A stretch of 64,000 nucleotides of DNA from Scolanthus callimorphus (Eukaryota; Cnidaria; Anthozoa; Actiniaria; Edwardsiidae): contig CM066918.1 of assembly GCA_033964015.1 (NCBI GenBank), positions 24,697,387-24,761,386 of the forward strand, written 5' to 3'. The notes beneath the pieces are model-generated. The model searched no databases, was not told the origin of the DNA, and was given only the letters and a program-made list of their open reading frames with translations. A program made the translations under genes and the position numbers. This document shows, piece after piece, positions 34,755 to 46,000 of this stretch; the first letter of the stretch is position 1; every line of letters begins with the position of its first letter.

Positions 34755-37268
34755 ATGAATTTCAATATATTCAAGAGTATACCGACACATATGGTGAGTA
34801 TTTTGTAATAAAACGCCTGTTTGATAAACAAGAGTCGGCCATTTGCACACACCAGAAGCAGGATTGAAAATGGTTTGCGAGATGAGATCTTTCTTTCTTT
34901 TGATTGCTATAAAACAGCAGTGAAAAATACAGCGCAAACACTTTACGTTATTCATAAAGATTTTCGCATGAACTAGCACACTATAATGACATGAATGCAA
35001 AGGTTTCTGAAAATTTTCCTTACACTGACTTCATTAACTTTGACTTGACTTTGAGTGCTGACTTTATTACAAGAGCGCTGACATTACTAACTGGGACGGT
35101 CAGTGGTCCTGCATTTATTGCACGAGACCAGTGGTGCAATGTGTGATCCCAGAAAAAATCCATAACCCTGCCATAGATTCCATCAGGTGGTGTCATTGCA
35201 CCTCTTTTTCCCATACTTGAGCAGATTTCGTATTACTGTGAAAACTGCTGCGGTACGGTGCCGTACTGTGGCGGTGGCGGTACGGAACCTGACCTGCTGT
35301 AGATGGAATGAAATCGCCAATGAAATCGTGTAGTCGCAGGACGGTCACAGGTGTGGCGCGGAAAAACTTTATCACTGTACTTTTCACAGTCATACAAAAT
35401 CTGCTCTATACAGTCATTGTATTTTTCACTGGAAACATCAGGGAGTGGGGGCATCCATGGCTAAATTCCCTCCTTGGAGGGAGGGGGAGGGGAATTTTTT
35501 TTTGTCACGGCAAAATAAAGAGTCCACAGCAAAATACAATAATCTCACTGCAAAATACAATATTCTCATGGCAAAATACAATATTCTCATGGCAAAATAC
35601 AATATTCTCACAGCAAAATTCAATAATGTCACGGCAAAATACAGTGTCTTCATGTAATGTATCTATTGTGTAATGCTGACCCACTCATAATTCAGCTTTG
35701 CTGCAACATTGACAGATTGATTGAAAATCGCAGATCATCAGAGTATAGACCAAATCGGCTAACGGTGTTTACATCTTGTTGCCACCCAATTCAGATCATG
35801 TGATGATTCCCTTGGGTAGTTACAATTGTCCAATTTTTCTCACTTGACCGATTGCACGAGCACATGTGCAGAACTAAAAAAAGTATCCGCCCAAAGGAGT
35901 CATCACATGACCCGAATTGGGTGGCAACAAGATGTAAACACCGTTAGCCGATTTGGTCTATCAGCTAGTTGATTTATACTAAAACAGTAAATTAGTAAGA
36001 CTTGTTTTAGTAAATTAGACCATGATTTCTATAGCTCAATCAACCTTTTTAAATTGCTGATTGCTGTTAATTGCTGAATAATGTACTGTGGGTATCATTG
36101 TACAATAAAATGCTGAATTCTTTATAGGACTATGAAGGCCAAAGACTTGCAGAAAAGTTATTCCACATTATTATACTAGTCTTTGGGTAAGTACCATGCC
36201 TTTATTTATTTACAGGCAATACAGTAAGTCATGGCTGCATTGTGCTCTGGCCAACAGCGATCCAACCGATATCAAGGAAATATTTCCAGGCTTAATGATT
36301 TTGAAACTGTCCGCTTTCAGTAATTTTTTCATTGTCTGTTATAACTGTCTGCTTTTGTAATTTGTAAATTGACACCCCGCTGTAATTCAGACTTTGTTCT
36401 GCGAGAGTGGTACAATAAACTATTATTATTATTAATTATTATTTCATTTCATTCCACGACTACCTGTCACACATGCCTCTTGTTTCAGTTTAAAACTAAG
36501 TGACAGACCATTAGATACCTCCATGAAGGGTTGCAGAAATCTAAAAAAAATAACGCACAAGCTTCTGAGATAGAAATATAAATCCCTGCATGCTGGTCAG
36601 GTGGAAGAAAACAACAGCTTCGGCTCAAAAAAAATTTTCGGCACTCATCTGAGCCAGGAAAAAATAACCTGCACAAGAAAAACCTCAACCTCCCCCAAGA
36701 AATCTAGTGGTCCATCCTATAGTAAACCAAATTGTAGTTGTCTTCCTGTCTAGATATGGTAGAATCTGAGATCACTAGTATCATTTTCTTGCCAACTCTC
36801 TGAGATAACTAATAATTATTGCTCTTTCTTTGTCTAGTTTGCAGGGTTTATATGGGGCTATTATATCCAACAGTTTGGAGCAACAGTTATTATTTTAGCT
36901 GCTGGGTTTCTTCTCAGCTGTCTGGTATGTGAAATTATTAAGACAGATTTCACCAGAATTTCCAGCAATTTTGTCAAAAAGTGGTCAAAAATCCAGTTAC
37001 TCAAAACTTTAGAACCCCTTGACTTGATTTTGGTTTGCTTTGTAATGTAAATGTAATGTAATGTAGGCACTTGTATACCGCAAATTATCATATGAATATG
37101 TTCAAATGCGGTTTACAGATGTGGACATGTCTGATCCCTAAGATGCGGACTGCGATTTATACAATGCAGTTTGCAATCATGAGTGGTTGTTAGATTACAT
37201 TCTGTAGTGAGCACTGTGATTGTTTAATGTCCCTCGCATAGTGGTTAAGTGTAGTGGGCTGAGAGACG

Positions 37269-37300
<32 letters not shown>

Positions 37301-38362
37301 TGAAAGAAACTTTGAAAGAAACTTCAGATAAGGAATAACCTGGGTTAGTTCCGCCATGAAATTCACATGGAAAGTGGATAAATTAAATTTCAAAGTTTAC
37401 CACCTGTAGTACAATAATAGGAAAACTCCATGTCAAGCGCAATTCCTTCCAAATCCCTATACAATTGTATATAAACTTCGAATTGTATTTTCGTAGGTTC
37501 CCTTCAAGATTTCTTGATGGAACTTATATAACTCAAGTTACTTCTTGCAGGCAAACCTTTCAAAAGATGCTAGAATAAAGCCAATAGGTTTTGTACTTTC
37601 TAGGAACCTGATTTTTGGCCAGGCATTGCTCGAATGACTAAAACAATCTGTCTTAAACCATCTTATTGCACCTATAGCTTGGGAACAGGCTCTATTGTGG
37701 GTTTATTTGGAGGGTTTAATTCTCCTAGATGCAGATTTGCTAGTCAAAAACGTTCTCTCTCTTGCATGTCACCAGTATTTTGCCTGATACTAGCAAATAT
37801 ATACCTTGGTATTTTATGGCAATATGTTATGCATGATAGGAGCATTATGGAATGATTTTTTAGGCCATTTGAGGACTGGGACTGATTAAGGACTGATTCA
37901 TAATGCGTTTTCTAATAGACCTGTGTAACACTACTATTTCTGCTGCAGTAACAAGATTAACCAAAGGCAAAATAGTCCAAAACATATGCCACAAAATAAG
38001 TATTATTTCTCCAGTTTGGAGTCACAAAATAACAGTCTAAAGTACCAAGCTGGGAAAGTACTCAGGGCATTGCCAGGATTATTAATACTAGAAGGGGGCC
38101 CAGGGGGCCCTTTGTAAGACATTTTCTCCTGTATTTTAAATAATGTCCCATACATTTATTGTATATGTTTGGTTGCTGGGCCCTCCCCTGGCTACGTCAC
38201 TGGAATTTGATGTTAGTGCCTCTTTACTTTCAGATTGTTCTCCCACCTTGGCCATTCTTCAGGAGGCATCCTCTTAACTGGCAAAAGCCAAGACCAGAGA
38301 AGTCATCATCAGAAAGCAAGAGGGAGGAAAGAACTGGAAAGAAAAAACAAAAAGCAAACTAA
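34755..38362 (+). CDS. SPCS1: Signal peptidase complex subunit 1 (SPC12), 4 exons, ~104 aa
   Basis: Exons: 34755-34793, 36128-36186, 36838-36924, 38234-38362. The product reads MNFNIFKSIPTHM, then DYEGQRLAEKLF (vertebrate SLPTQM-DYKGQKLAEQMF), then GFAGFIWGYYIQQFG, the second membrane span, and VLPPWPFFRRHPLNW before a Lys-rich tail ending KKKQKAN. It is a two-span endoplasmic reticulum membrane protein of the signal peptidase complex, which helps position substrates for the catalytic subunit. Exon 2 ends TTTGG|GTAAGT in phase 2 while exon 3 needs phase 0; one additional G at 36185-36187 (TTTGGG|GTAAGT) gives the expected G-F-A-G-F and total length 315 nt. Candidate poly(A) signal AATAAA at 38741-38746. 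Identity is firm despite the small size. Confidence 0.85.
35216..35408. mobile_element. Foldback element, 'AGCAGATTTCGTATGACTG' family, in SPCS1 intron 1
   Basis: GAGCAGATTTCGTATTACTG at the left and CAGTCATACAAAATCTGCTC at the right are inverted. The middle has CGGTACGGAACCTGACCTGC and GTGTAGTCGCAGGACGGTCA, shared with the 17489-17850 element. Confidence 0.75.
35505..35655 (+). repeat. ~22-bp minisatellite in SPCS1 intron 1
   Basis: Six to seven tandem units of GCAAAATACAATATTCTCAT with small changes. The short open frames across it come from the repeat and are not genes. Confidence 0.85.
35744..35961. mobile_element. Foldback element in SPCS1 intron 1
   Basis: TAGACCAAATCGGCTAACGG ... CATCTTGTTGCCACCCAATT is mirrored exactly by AATTGGGTGGCAACAAGATG ... 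CCGTTAGCCGATTTGGTCTA. Confidence 0.85.
36200..36440 (+). mobile_element. Possible LINE 3' tail in SPCS1 intron 2
   Basis: Sequence ending TGCGAGAGTGGTACAATAAACTATTATTATTATT has the form of a non-LTR retrotransposon 3' end with a short simple-repeat tail. No reverse transcriptase coding remains. Confidence 0.35.
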
Positions 38363-40010
38363 ATTAGAAACATTTATTTTATTTAAGAAAACAATGTCAT
38401 ATCCAAACCACAAGGTCTGTTGCCCTTCATAGCAAGGATACTGTAGATTGTAAAATATTAACCAGAGGTTGCAAATCAGTCAATGTTTAAACCTCCATGT
38501 TGTTTGCAAACTGTAGAGATGCAAAAGCCCCGAAGCCATCAACCTTTATTATTCAGCACATCGATGCACTGTCTGAATATGGTCATTGGAACACCAATAG
38601 CTGTCTTCTGTGCATGACATATCTAACATATGTCCTCCAAAATTCAACTTATCATCTGAGTGAAATATGATATGTTGAGCTCGTAAAAATTTGCATAACT
38701 AATGTTTTTCAGGAGTTTTTGTGCTATAGATGTGCTGAATAATAAAACCATTATCCTGTTCGATTTTGCAGAATATCATCTGATATTAGCCAACTTGGGA
38801 CTATGTCATTCATCGGCTAAGTATCAGAGGATATTCTGTGCAATCTCGCAGGATAATAGTTTAATTAGTCTGCACAACTGTCATCATAGTGAATTTGATA
38901 CTGGCTTGAAGATCCAGCATACTTTCCCAAAAAATACATGTCTTTACCCTCAAGGTGGCTGCATTAGTGGTCTAAATGCCAACTTAAAAAAATGGGGGCA
39001 AATTACTTGTGTCACTTATGGTGTCCTTATAATGTCTGTAAAAATACCATGGCATTTGTAGCTGGTAGAAGAATTGTTATGAAATAAAAACTCCATGAAT
39101 TAAAAATATAAACATATTTTTGTTGTGCACCTTTCCTGGTGAAATATTCCTCTACTAGTAAGAAATAAAAAGAAATGAATGTGACAGATTGGTCCATAGA
39201 CTTGGCTTTGTTGTTCTTCTTCAGAGTGCAACCCCATCAACCTAAACAATTGAGGTGACATGGACATGCCATGCTAGCCTGGACATCAGCCACTTTTTCT
39301 TTGTTTCTGTAGTCCAGTAAAGATTGCTGAAATTCAGGCTACCCATAAAAGAAATTATTATTGTCAAGAAAGTTTGAAAGGATATTGAATATTGTAGATT
39401 TGTGTCACTAAAAAACATTTCCTTGCAAAATAAGAATAGCTAGCAATGCAGGATTTTATCAAGTCTCGATTTTCTTGAGCCTTGACTTGTCTCAAAGTTA
39501 AAATATTGCATACCTGCCTTGAACTCTCCCTGTTTTCATTGGAGAATCCCAGGAAAAAAATTGAAACTTTCCATATATTACTGTATATTTCCTGGGTAAA
39601 TTTCTTGCGATTTTCTCATACAGTTGTTGCATTTGAGCTTTCAGGGTTGGTAGATGATGTTGTTTCATATTAACCTCCTTGGATGTTTTTATATATTTTG
39701 CATTTATTAAAAAATCTCCAGATTTCTTAACTCTTGGGGTTGTTGCTGAAATTGAGATTTTCCAAGATTTTGCATTTATTAATAAATGTCCTCCAAATTT
39801 CTAAAATCTCTTGACCTGTACTGGGGCTGTTGTTGCAAAAATTGAGATTTTCCAAGACACGGGTTACCTGTGTTATCACTGGACTAAGCGTCTAGAAAGT
39901 CCTGGGTCGAGTAGCAGTGCGTTCCTTTCCAAACGTCGAGTACCAAGGAAGCACGTGTGAAGAAAGCTTCGGAAAAAACTCGACAAAAAACCGGCCAAGA
40001 CTTTAAAACC
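38363..40010. other. Intergenic region between SPCS1 and nucleolin
   Basis: It contains the SPCS1 3' flank (AATAAA at 38741 and 39083) and CTCCAGATTTCTTAACTCT-type repeat sequence near 39500-39850, also seen near 27830-28110. No coding exon is supported. Confidence 0.5.
39922..39957 (+). promoter_or_regulatory. Pyrimidine tract and E-box just upstream of the nucleolin start codon
   Basis: TTCCTTTCC (39922-39930) resembles the terminal pyrimidine tract of translation-apparatus mRNAs, and CACGTG (39952-39957) is a canonical Myc/Max-type E-box. Another CACGTG lies in intron 1 at 40338-40343. Vertebrate nucleolin is a known Myc target; use of these sites here is inference. Confidence 0.35.
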
Positions 40011-43000
40011 ATGGGTAAAATCAAGGTATCCAAAAAGGTAAGTTATCAATAGTTAATTTGTGAGAATATGATATCGGCAGAATTAGAACTGAAGGAGTTA
40101 GAAAGTTTTCTAATCATCCACAACGCGTGATTACCACGCTGCCTTGGTTGTTTGTGTTGCACAACCGAAGGAGAGCCTTGAATTATGCGCTGTATATGCC
40201 ATTCAACGACGCTTCTTTTGCTGATTCTCAAATGGTGATTGAAAGTCTAGGTGTTTTGTCAAATAAATAGCGAATACGTAGTTTCTCGTGAGCATTTTAT
40301 TGTTGGTAAACTCGAAGTCGAACAACTATCCTCATAGCACGTGCTTCTCGCCGAGACACATGGTTTCCGGGGCTGTTATTTTTTCGATGCTACAATTTCT
40401 CGCTGCTTGCTTAAATACCAACCCATCATTTGCAGTTATGCTGATGTTGTCTTAACTTACCAGGCCAATTTTTCCGGTAGGATCCTTAAGCCAGGCTAAT
40501 ATTTTTCGATTTCAAACCTCTCTGTATTAACACACAGAAGCTAATGTAAAAGGCAAAACCAACTGCAAAAATCTAAACCAGTTGTGCCTTGCTTGCGATG
40601 ATGCAGTTGCTGTCCATATAATAGTGTCTAGTCCATATAATGTATTGATTTTTTATTTTGCTATAATCTTTTGCCACTGTCGTTTTCACAAAAAATCAGG
40701 GAGTTTGTTAAAGCTAGAGAGGTCCCATTCTCTTACCCAGAGCTCCCCGGCTCGTAACCTCACGGGGGAGGCTCTGGTGACAGCCACTGACGCATGCGTG
40801 TGATTTAATACAGAGCCGCTGAGAGAAAGACCTTTCAGCGCATGCTCCAATGCTTAAAATCAACCAATCAGCGACGGCCCTCAAATGGATGTCCCCAGAG
40901 CCTCCCCTGCGAGCAGACGAACCAGGGAGCTCTGGGTACGAGAATGGAGAGGTCCTTAAAGGGAGCCTGTCATGATATGCGCATGCTCCAGGAGCAATCA
41001 CTAAATTATCAGCAAAACTAATAAGACCATCCTATCCGATAACTATTTTAGAATATGTAAAGCAAAAAAAAAAAATGGTCAGATGGACTGAGAAGTAGTG
41101 AGATTATACAATTTGTTTTCAGGGTGTTTAGCCTTTGCTGGCCATCGTTACAAGATAATACTTTATAATTCAGTTCAGTTCTTCAGGCTTAGGTCTTGCG
41201 GGTGGTGGCCAAAATTTAGGCCCTTGCGTAATAGGTTGTTTCTGACTGTGAAAGTGTTAACGATCCACCTCTGATGATCCGACTCGAAAAGAGCGACTGA
41301 AGTTTGACGTTTGCTGTACACCTTAGCTTTGATGGCGTTAGCTTGTTAAAATGGAACACCAAAATATTCAATCAATCAATCCTTTGAAAAATTATATTTA
41401 TTGATAAGTTATTTCTTTTTGCTGTAGCTTCCTAGTCTATTCTATAAGCTTTTCAGTGATATATAGGTTGACATGTTTTGGTTAAACTAAGGATGTTTCA
41501 GAGGATGTGCTGCAAAGGTTCTCAGTAACCTTAATCACACAGTAGTCGATACAGCTCAATATTTCAACCAGTCAAATCCAAAAGGTCAAGAGTGTTGAAC
41601 GGTGAGCAGGCCAACTTTCCATTCGGTATATTTTCCATTGTGTAAACATTAGCCCTTGACTCAACATAAACAGAAGGCAATTTGACCAGTATGGTAATGT
41701 AGCCTGAAAGTCTTGTCTGGTTATTTTCAGGAAACACCAGTGGAGAATGTCAAAGTAAAAAATCCAAAAAAGACAAAACAGAGAAAGAAGTTGAAAAAGA
41801 AGAGAAAGTGGAGAATGTGAAGAAAAGCAAGAAAGACAAGAAGAAAGTGAAGAATGGTGTAGCCAAGGCACCAGTCCCTCCTGTAAAGAAACCGGTAAGT
41901 AGCTGAAGATGTCCTTGTCATACTCTTATTTACTGGGAATTGGCAATCTATGTTCCTTGGATGATTTGGTCATACACAGACCAGTTGCATGTCAAAAGAG
42001 AAATATAAATACAACTGCAAGCAGTATTTAGTACTAAGATACTTGATCAGACTACACTGAACTGTACTATCAGGGTTTGAAATTATGCCAGATACAGGTA
42101 TAATTACGGCGAAAATTTTTTAGACTTAGGTGTGTTTTCTGTTTCTACACATTCTACTAGTGGATTTACGCCTAGATTTTTGATGTTTTTTAATGTTGGT
42201 ACAAGGTGTAAAAATAACAAATATGATTATTTCTAAATTTCGAGCCCTGACTATCATTACAAATGCACAAAACTGCTTGTGCCATTTATGCCTCACCATA
42301 AGCAATGGACGATTCAAGCTACGAGCAGGCACACTGTCTCTCTTTTCTTGCCTTTGGAATGTACCTCAACTACCAGGATGCAATATGAACATACTAGGAA
42401 CTTGGTTGACTCATGTCATCTGTACCAGAACATCATTTTGCAGCATGCACATTCATTATAGCTTGCATCACTATGCGTGTGTTTACAATCCAGGGACTTT
42501 TTTGCATGAATAACGTGTACCTGGCTTCTATATCATTGTGAAAGATTCATTGACAAGCTAGAGAGTTCTGTCATAAACAAAACTTCTTGCCACGTCATCA
42601 AAACCTAATTTGCATAAATCTTTGATCTCACATATCTTGTGAATCGAAAAAGGTATCAAGACATACAGTCATTCTTGCTTGTTCAAGCACAACTTTCAGT
42701 CCATGTTCTCTGCTCTCAGGGGTGATAGGATCCATCTTACCCTCGACTTTCATTAAGACAGAGTTGCAATGAATCATGTGAACATCAACAAAGCAATACA
42801 TGATGGGCAGGATGAGACAGATCCTTGAAGAGAACCATGACCTAGGCACAACAGACACATGTATTGGCAGTAATAGTGAGAGTAATGAAACAATTTTGCC
42901 TTATGAACTTTTTTTTCCTCCTAGGTATCAAGCTCTGATTCAGACTCAGACTCTGAAGATGAATCTAGGTAAATAAAGAAACAATAAAAAACACATGACA

Positions 43001-46000
43001 GCTTCCCAAATACATTGATCCAAAATGTTTTTATAGGTAACATTTTAGGAGTCATTATGAAACTTGTGGCAGTGTCACAATTTTATTTCAGGTAGATTAC
43101 CAGTAAATGCAGTCAAGAAATCAGCCAAATAATTGTCTAGGTTGTTAAATAACTTTTCAGCTGCTAGATAAGTACAAATTTGGAGTATGGGATTGCAAAT
43201 TTGGATTTCTTACCAGGCTGGACAGTTTTCAAACTTGGAAATTTGATAGCGAAATCTGTTAAATTGTACGTAACATTGCCTGTATACTGCAAATTTACTA
43301 CTAACTTGAAGCAGAATATAGGATTCTGAGTAGTTAATGTAGCTGTTGTGTTAGGATGTTTACCCCATTGTTGTTGGATCTAGCTATTATTCTTATGGCA
43401 GTATGTTTTCCCCCATTTCAGTGCTCCACCTAAGAAGACTCCTCCCCCTCCAAAAAAGACACCCCCTGCCAAGAAGGCAAAAAAAGAAGAGTCCTCTTCA
43501 GACTCTAGTTCAGATGAAGAAGAAGCTCCTCCAGTCAAGCTGAAAGCTGATGCCCTTAAAATGAAAGGAATAAAGAAATCAGACTCTGAGTCCTCCTCAG
43601 ACTCTGATAGTGACAGCGAGGATGAAGCCCCTCCCAAGAAGGCAGTGCCAACTCCAAAACAGAATGGTAGTGCCGGTAAGAAGAAGAAAGAGAGCAGCAG
43701 TGAAGATTCGTCCTCTGATAGTGAAGATGAGAAGGCTGCTTCTAAAAAGGCTACTCCAGCTGCTAAGAAAACAGCACCAGCTGAAAAGGGACCAGTTTCC
43801 AAGAAGGCAAAGGTAGCACCCAAGAAAGCAAAAGAAAGCAGTGATGATTCTAGCTCAGAGTCAGAAAGTGAAGAAGAAAAGAAACCTCAGAAGGCAGCAG
43901 AGAAGAAGCCTGCTGCTAAACCGACCACCAAAGAGACTGCCAAAAAAGCTAGAGAGAGTAGCAGTGAGGAATCTAGCTCAGACGATGAGAATGAAGATGA
44001 GAAAGCTGCTTCAAAGAAACCTGCCCCAGCTGCCAAGAAGGCAACTAATGCTAAACCAGCAAAGAAAGCAAAGGAAAGTAGTAGCGATGAGTCCAGCTCA
44101 GATAGCGAAGATGAAAAGGCTAAGCCTGCACAAAAGAAGGCCACTCCTGCCCCTCCACCAAAGAAGACGCCTGTTAAAGCAGCAGCGAAGGAGAGCAGTA
44201 GTGATGATTCTAGCTCAGACGACTCTGATGAGGAAGAGGCTACTAAAGCAAAGCCTGTCGCTAAAGCACCAGAGAAATCTAAACAGGTAGCCAAGAAAGA
44301 GGAGTCCAGTGACGAGTCTAGCTCAGATTCTGATGATGATGAAGAGAAGAAACCTGCAGCTAAGGAAGCAGCTAAACCAGGAAAGAAGAGGAAGCAGTCT
44401 GAGTCATCCTCGGAGGAGGAATCAGACTCTGATGATGAAGACAAGGATGAGCAACCAGCTGCTAAAAAGACCAAGAAAGATAAGAAAGAGGTGGGCTTTC
44501 TGTAATCAGCAAAGAGCATTACTCTAGTGCAGTGAAGTGTAAAATAGTTATTTCGTAGGAGGGAAAAGTGTAGTGAAGTGTCAGAGTTATTACGTTGGAT
44601 GGAAAGGTGTAGTGAATGTTACTGTTTCTAGAGAGTTCTAGTGCAAGAGCAAGTTAAGATAGATTGTGCGAATGACAATGTAAATGACATAGGGTTTTCA
44701 GTTAGGGACCGTTCATTTTTTATCAGGGAGGGGGGCTGGTGGAAATGAGGGGAGACCCTGTATTTTTTTGGGTGGCCCCCCCTTTCATGTCCGTATTTTT
44801 TTAGGTGGCCCCCCAAAATCCAATGTATTTTTTCTTGTGCCCCCCCCCCCCCCCCCCCCTCTTATAAATGCTTGCCCTGTAAGATAGACTCTTGCCTAAG
44901 TGATGCAGTCTCATTCTTCTTAACGTTGTTCTTACTTCTGTCAAAGCTAAGGAGCCGATCCCCCCTCAGAACTATTAAACGTTTTCGTGACACCCACCTC
45001 AGCTCCACTATTTGACCTAGTGACATAAAGAGGGGGTCACATAATTCTTTCTTTGCGCGCGAAGCGCGCCCAACTTTTGATAACCGCATTTCATTAAGCC
45101 TAAGAAAATGGGTAGATGTTTTTTTGTGTATAGTAAACAAAGCCTGTCAGGAGCCCAGGAAATGCGCTAATTATATAGGTTAGATGAAAGCTCCTAGTGA
45201 AGGGCTCCTGAGCCTTTAGGTAATATTTTTCATGCGCTCCGCAAATGAAGAAATTATTCATGTGCTTGAAGCGCGGCCCAAATGACTAAACGTTGAACTC
45301 ACGCTTACCTAAGGTGTGTTCTTTCAAACATAGAGACTGTATGCCCGGCAGGTGTCTATCAGTGCATATTATATGTTAAATTCTGCATGCGCGCGAAGCG
45401 CGCCGAAATTTTTATTAAGTATTGAGTGAAATTAGAAACATACAAGCGAGTTGAAACATGTAACAAACATATTGCATGCTGTAAAAAATACAAACTTTTC
45501 GTTTCCTCCCTGTTATGTGCTTGTATTTTTTTGGGTGACCCCCCCCTTTAGTGGCGTATTTTTTTGGGTGACCCCCCCTTTGAGGCCGTATTTTTTGGGT
45601 GACCCCCCCTCATTTCCACCAGCCCCCCCCTCCCTGATAAAAAATGAACGGTCCCTTAGAGTTGTGAGTTGGCCTCGGTTTGTTTGGACGCTTTTGCAGA
45701 TACTCCCAGGACTTTAAAGAGAAAACTAAGCTCTGATTACTGCACATCCAATCGAACTCTTTTGGATAGAAGTCTTAAAAGTCACCAAAACAGGATGTAA
45801 GCACCAGGAAACAGACAAGCACAAAACGGATGGAACTTAGTAGTGATTCTGCTTTTAAGACTTGTTTATTACGTACTTGCAAGTGTGAATCAGCCCTTGC
45901 AGATGAAATTAGCACCAAGAGACCAAGTTACCAATGATATTTTTTATTGTTTGTTTATCAAATAAAAGGAATCTTCAGATGATAGTGATGACTCAGATGA

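Noticed and set aside
34368..35000. A 210-codon minus-strand frame between WRAP73 and SPCS1
   Set aside because: Part of it lies on the GCGCGACAAGTTG foldback and it runs over SPCS1 exon 1 in antisense. No domain or composition supports it.
35505..35655. Regular short repeats that might look like a CRISPR array
   Set aside because: The ~22-bp units are contiguous with no unique spacers. It is a minisatellite in a eukaryotic intron.
44491..44505. Nucleolin ending GFL* by reading through the exon 4 donor
   Set aside because: The frame stops just after a GT donor, and the following exons with RRMs and RGG domains match in phase; the short ending would only arise from intron retention.
43380..44519. 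Long Ser/Leu/Ala-rich antisense frames opposite nucleolin exon 4
   Set aside because: They are the mirror of the repetitive GAA/AAG/TCT codons of the nucleolin acidic blocks. The sense frame has matching phases, splice sites and family similarity.
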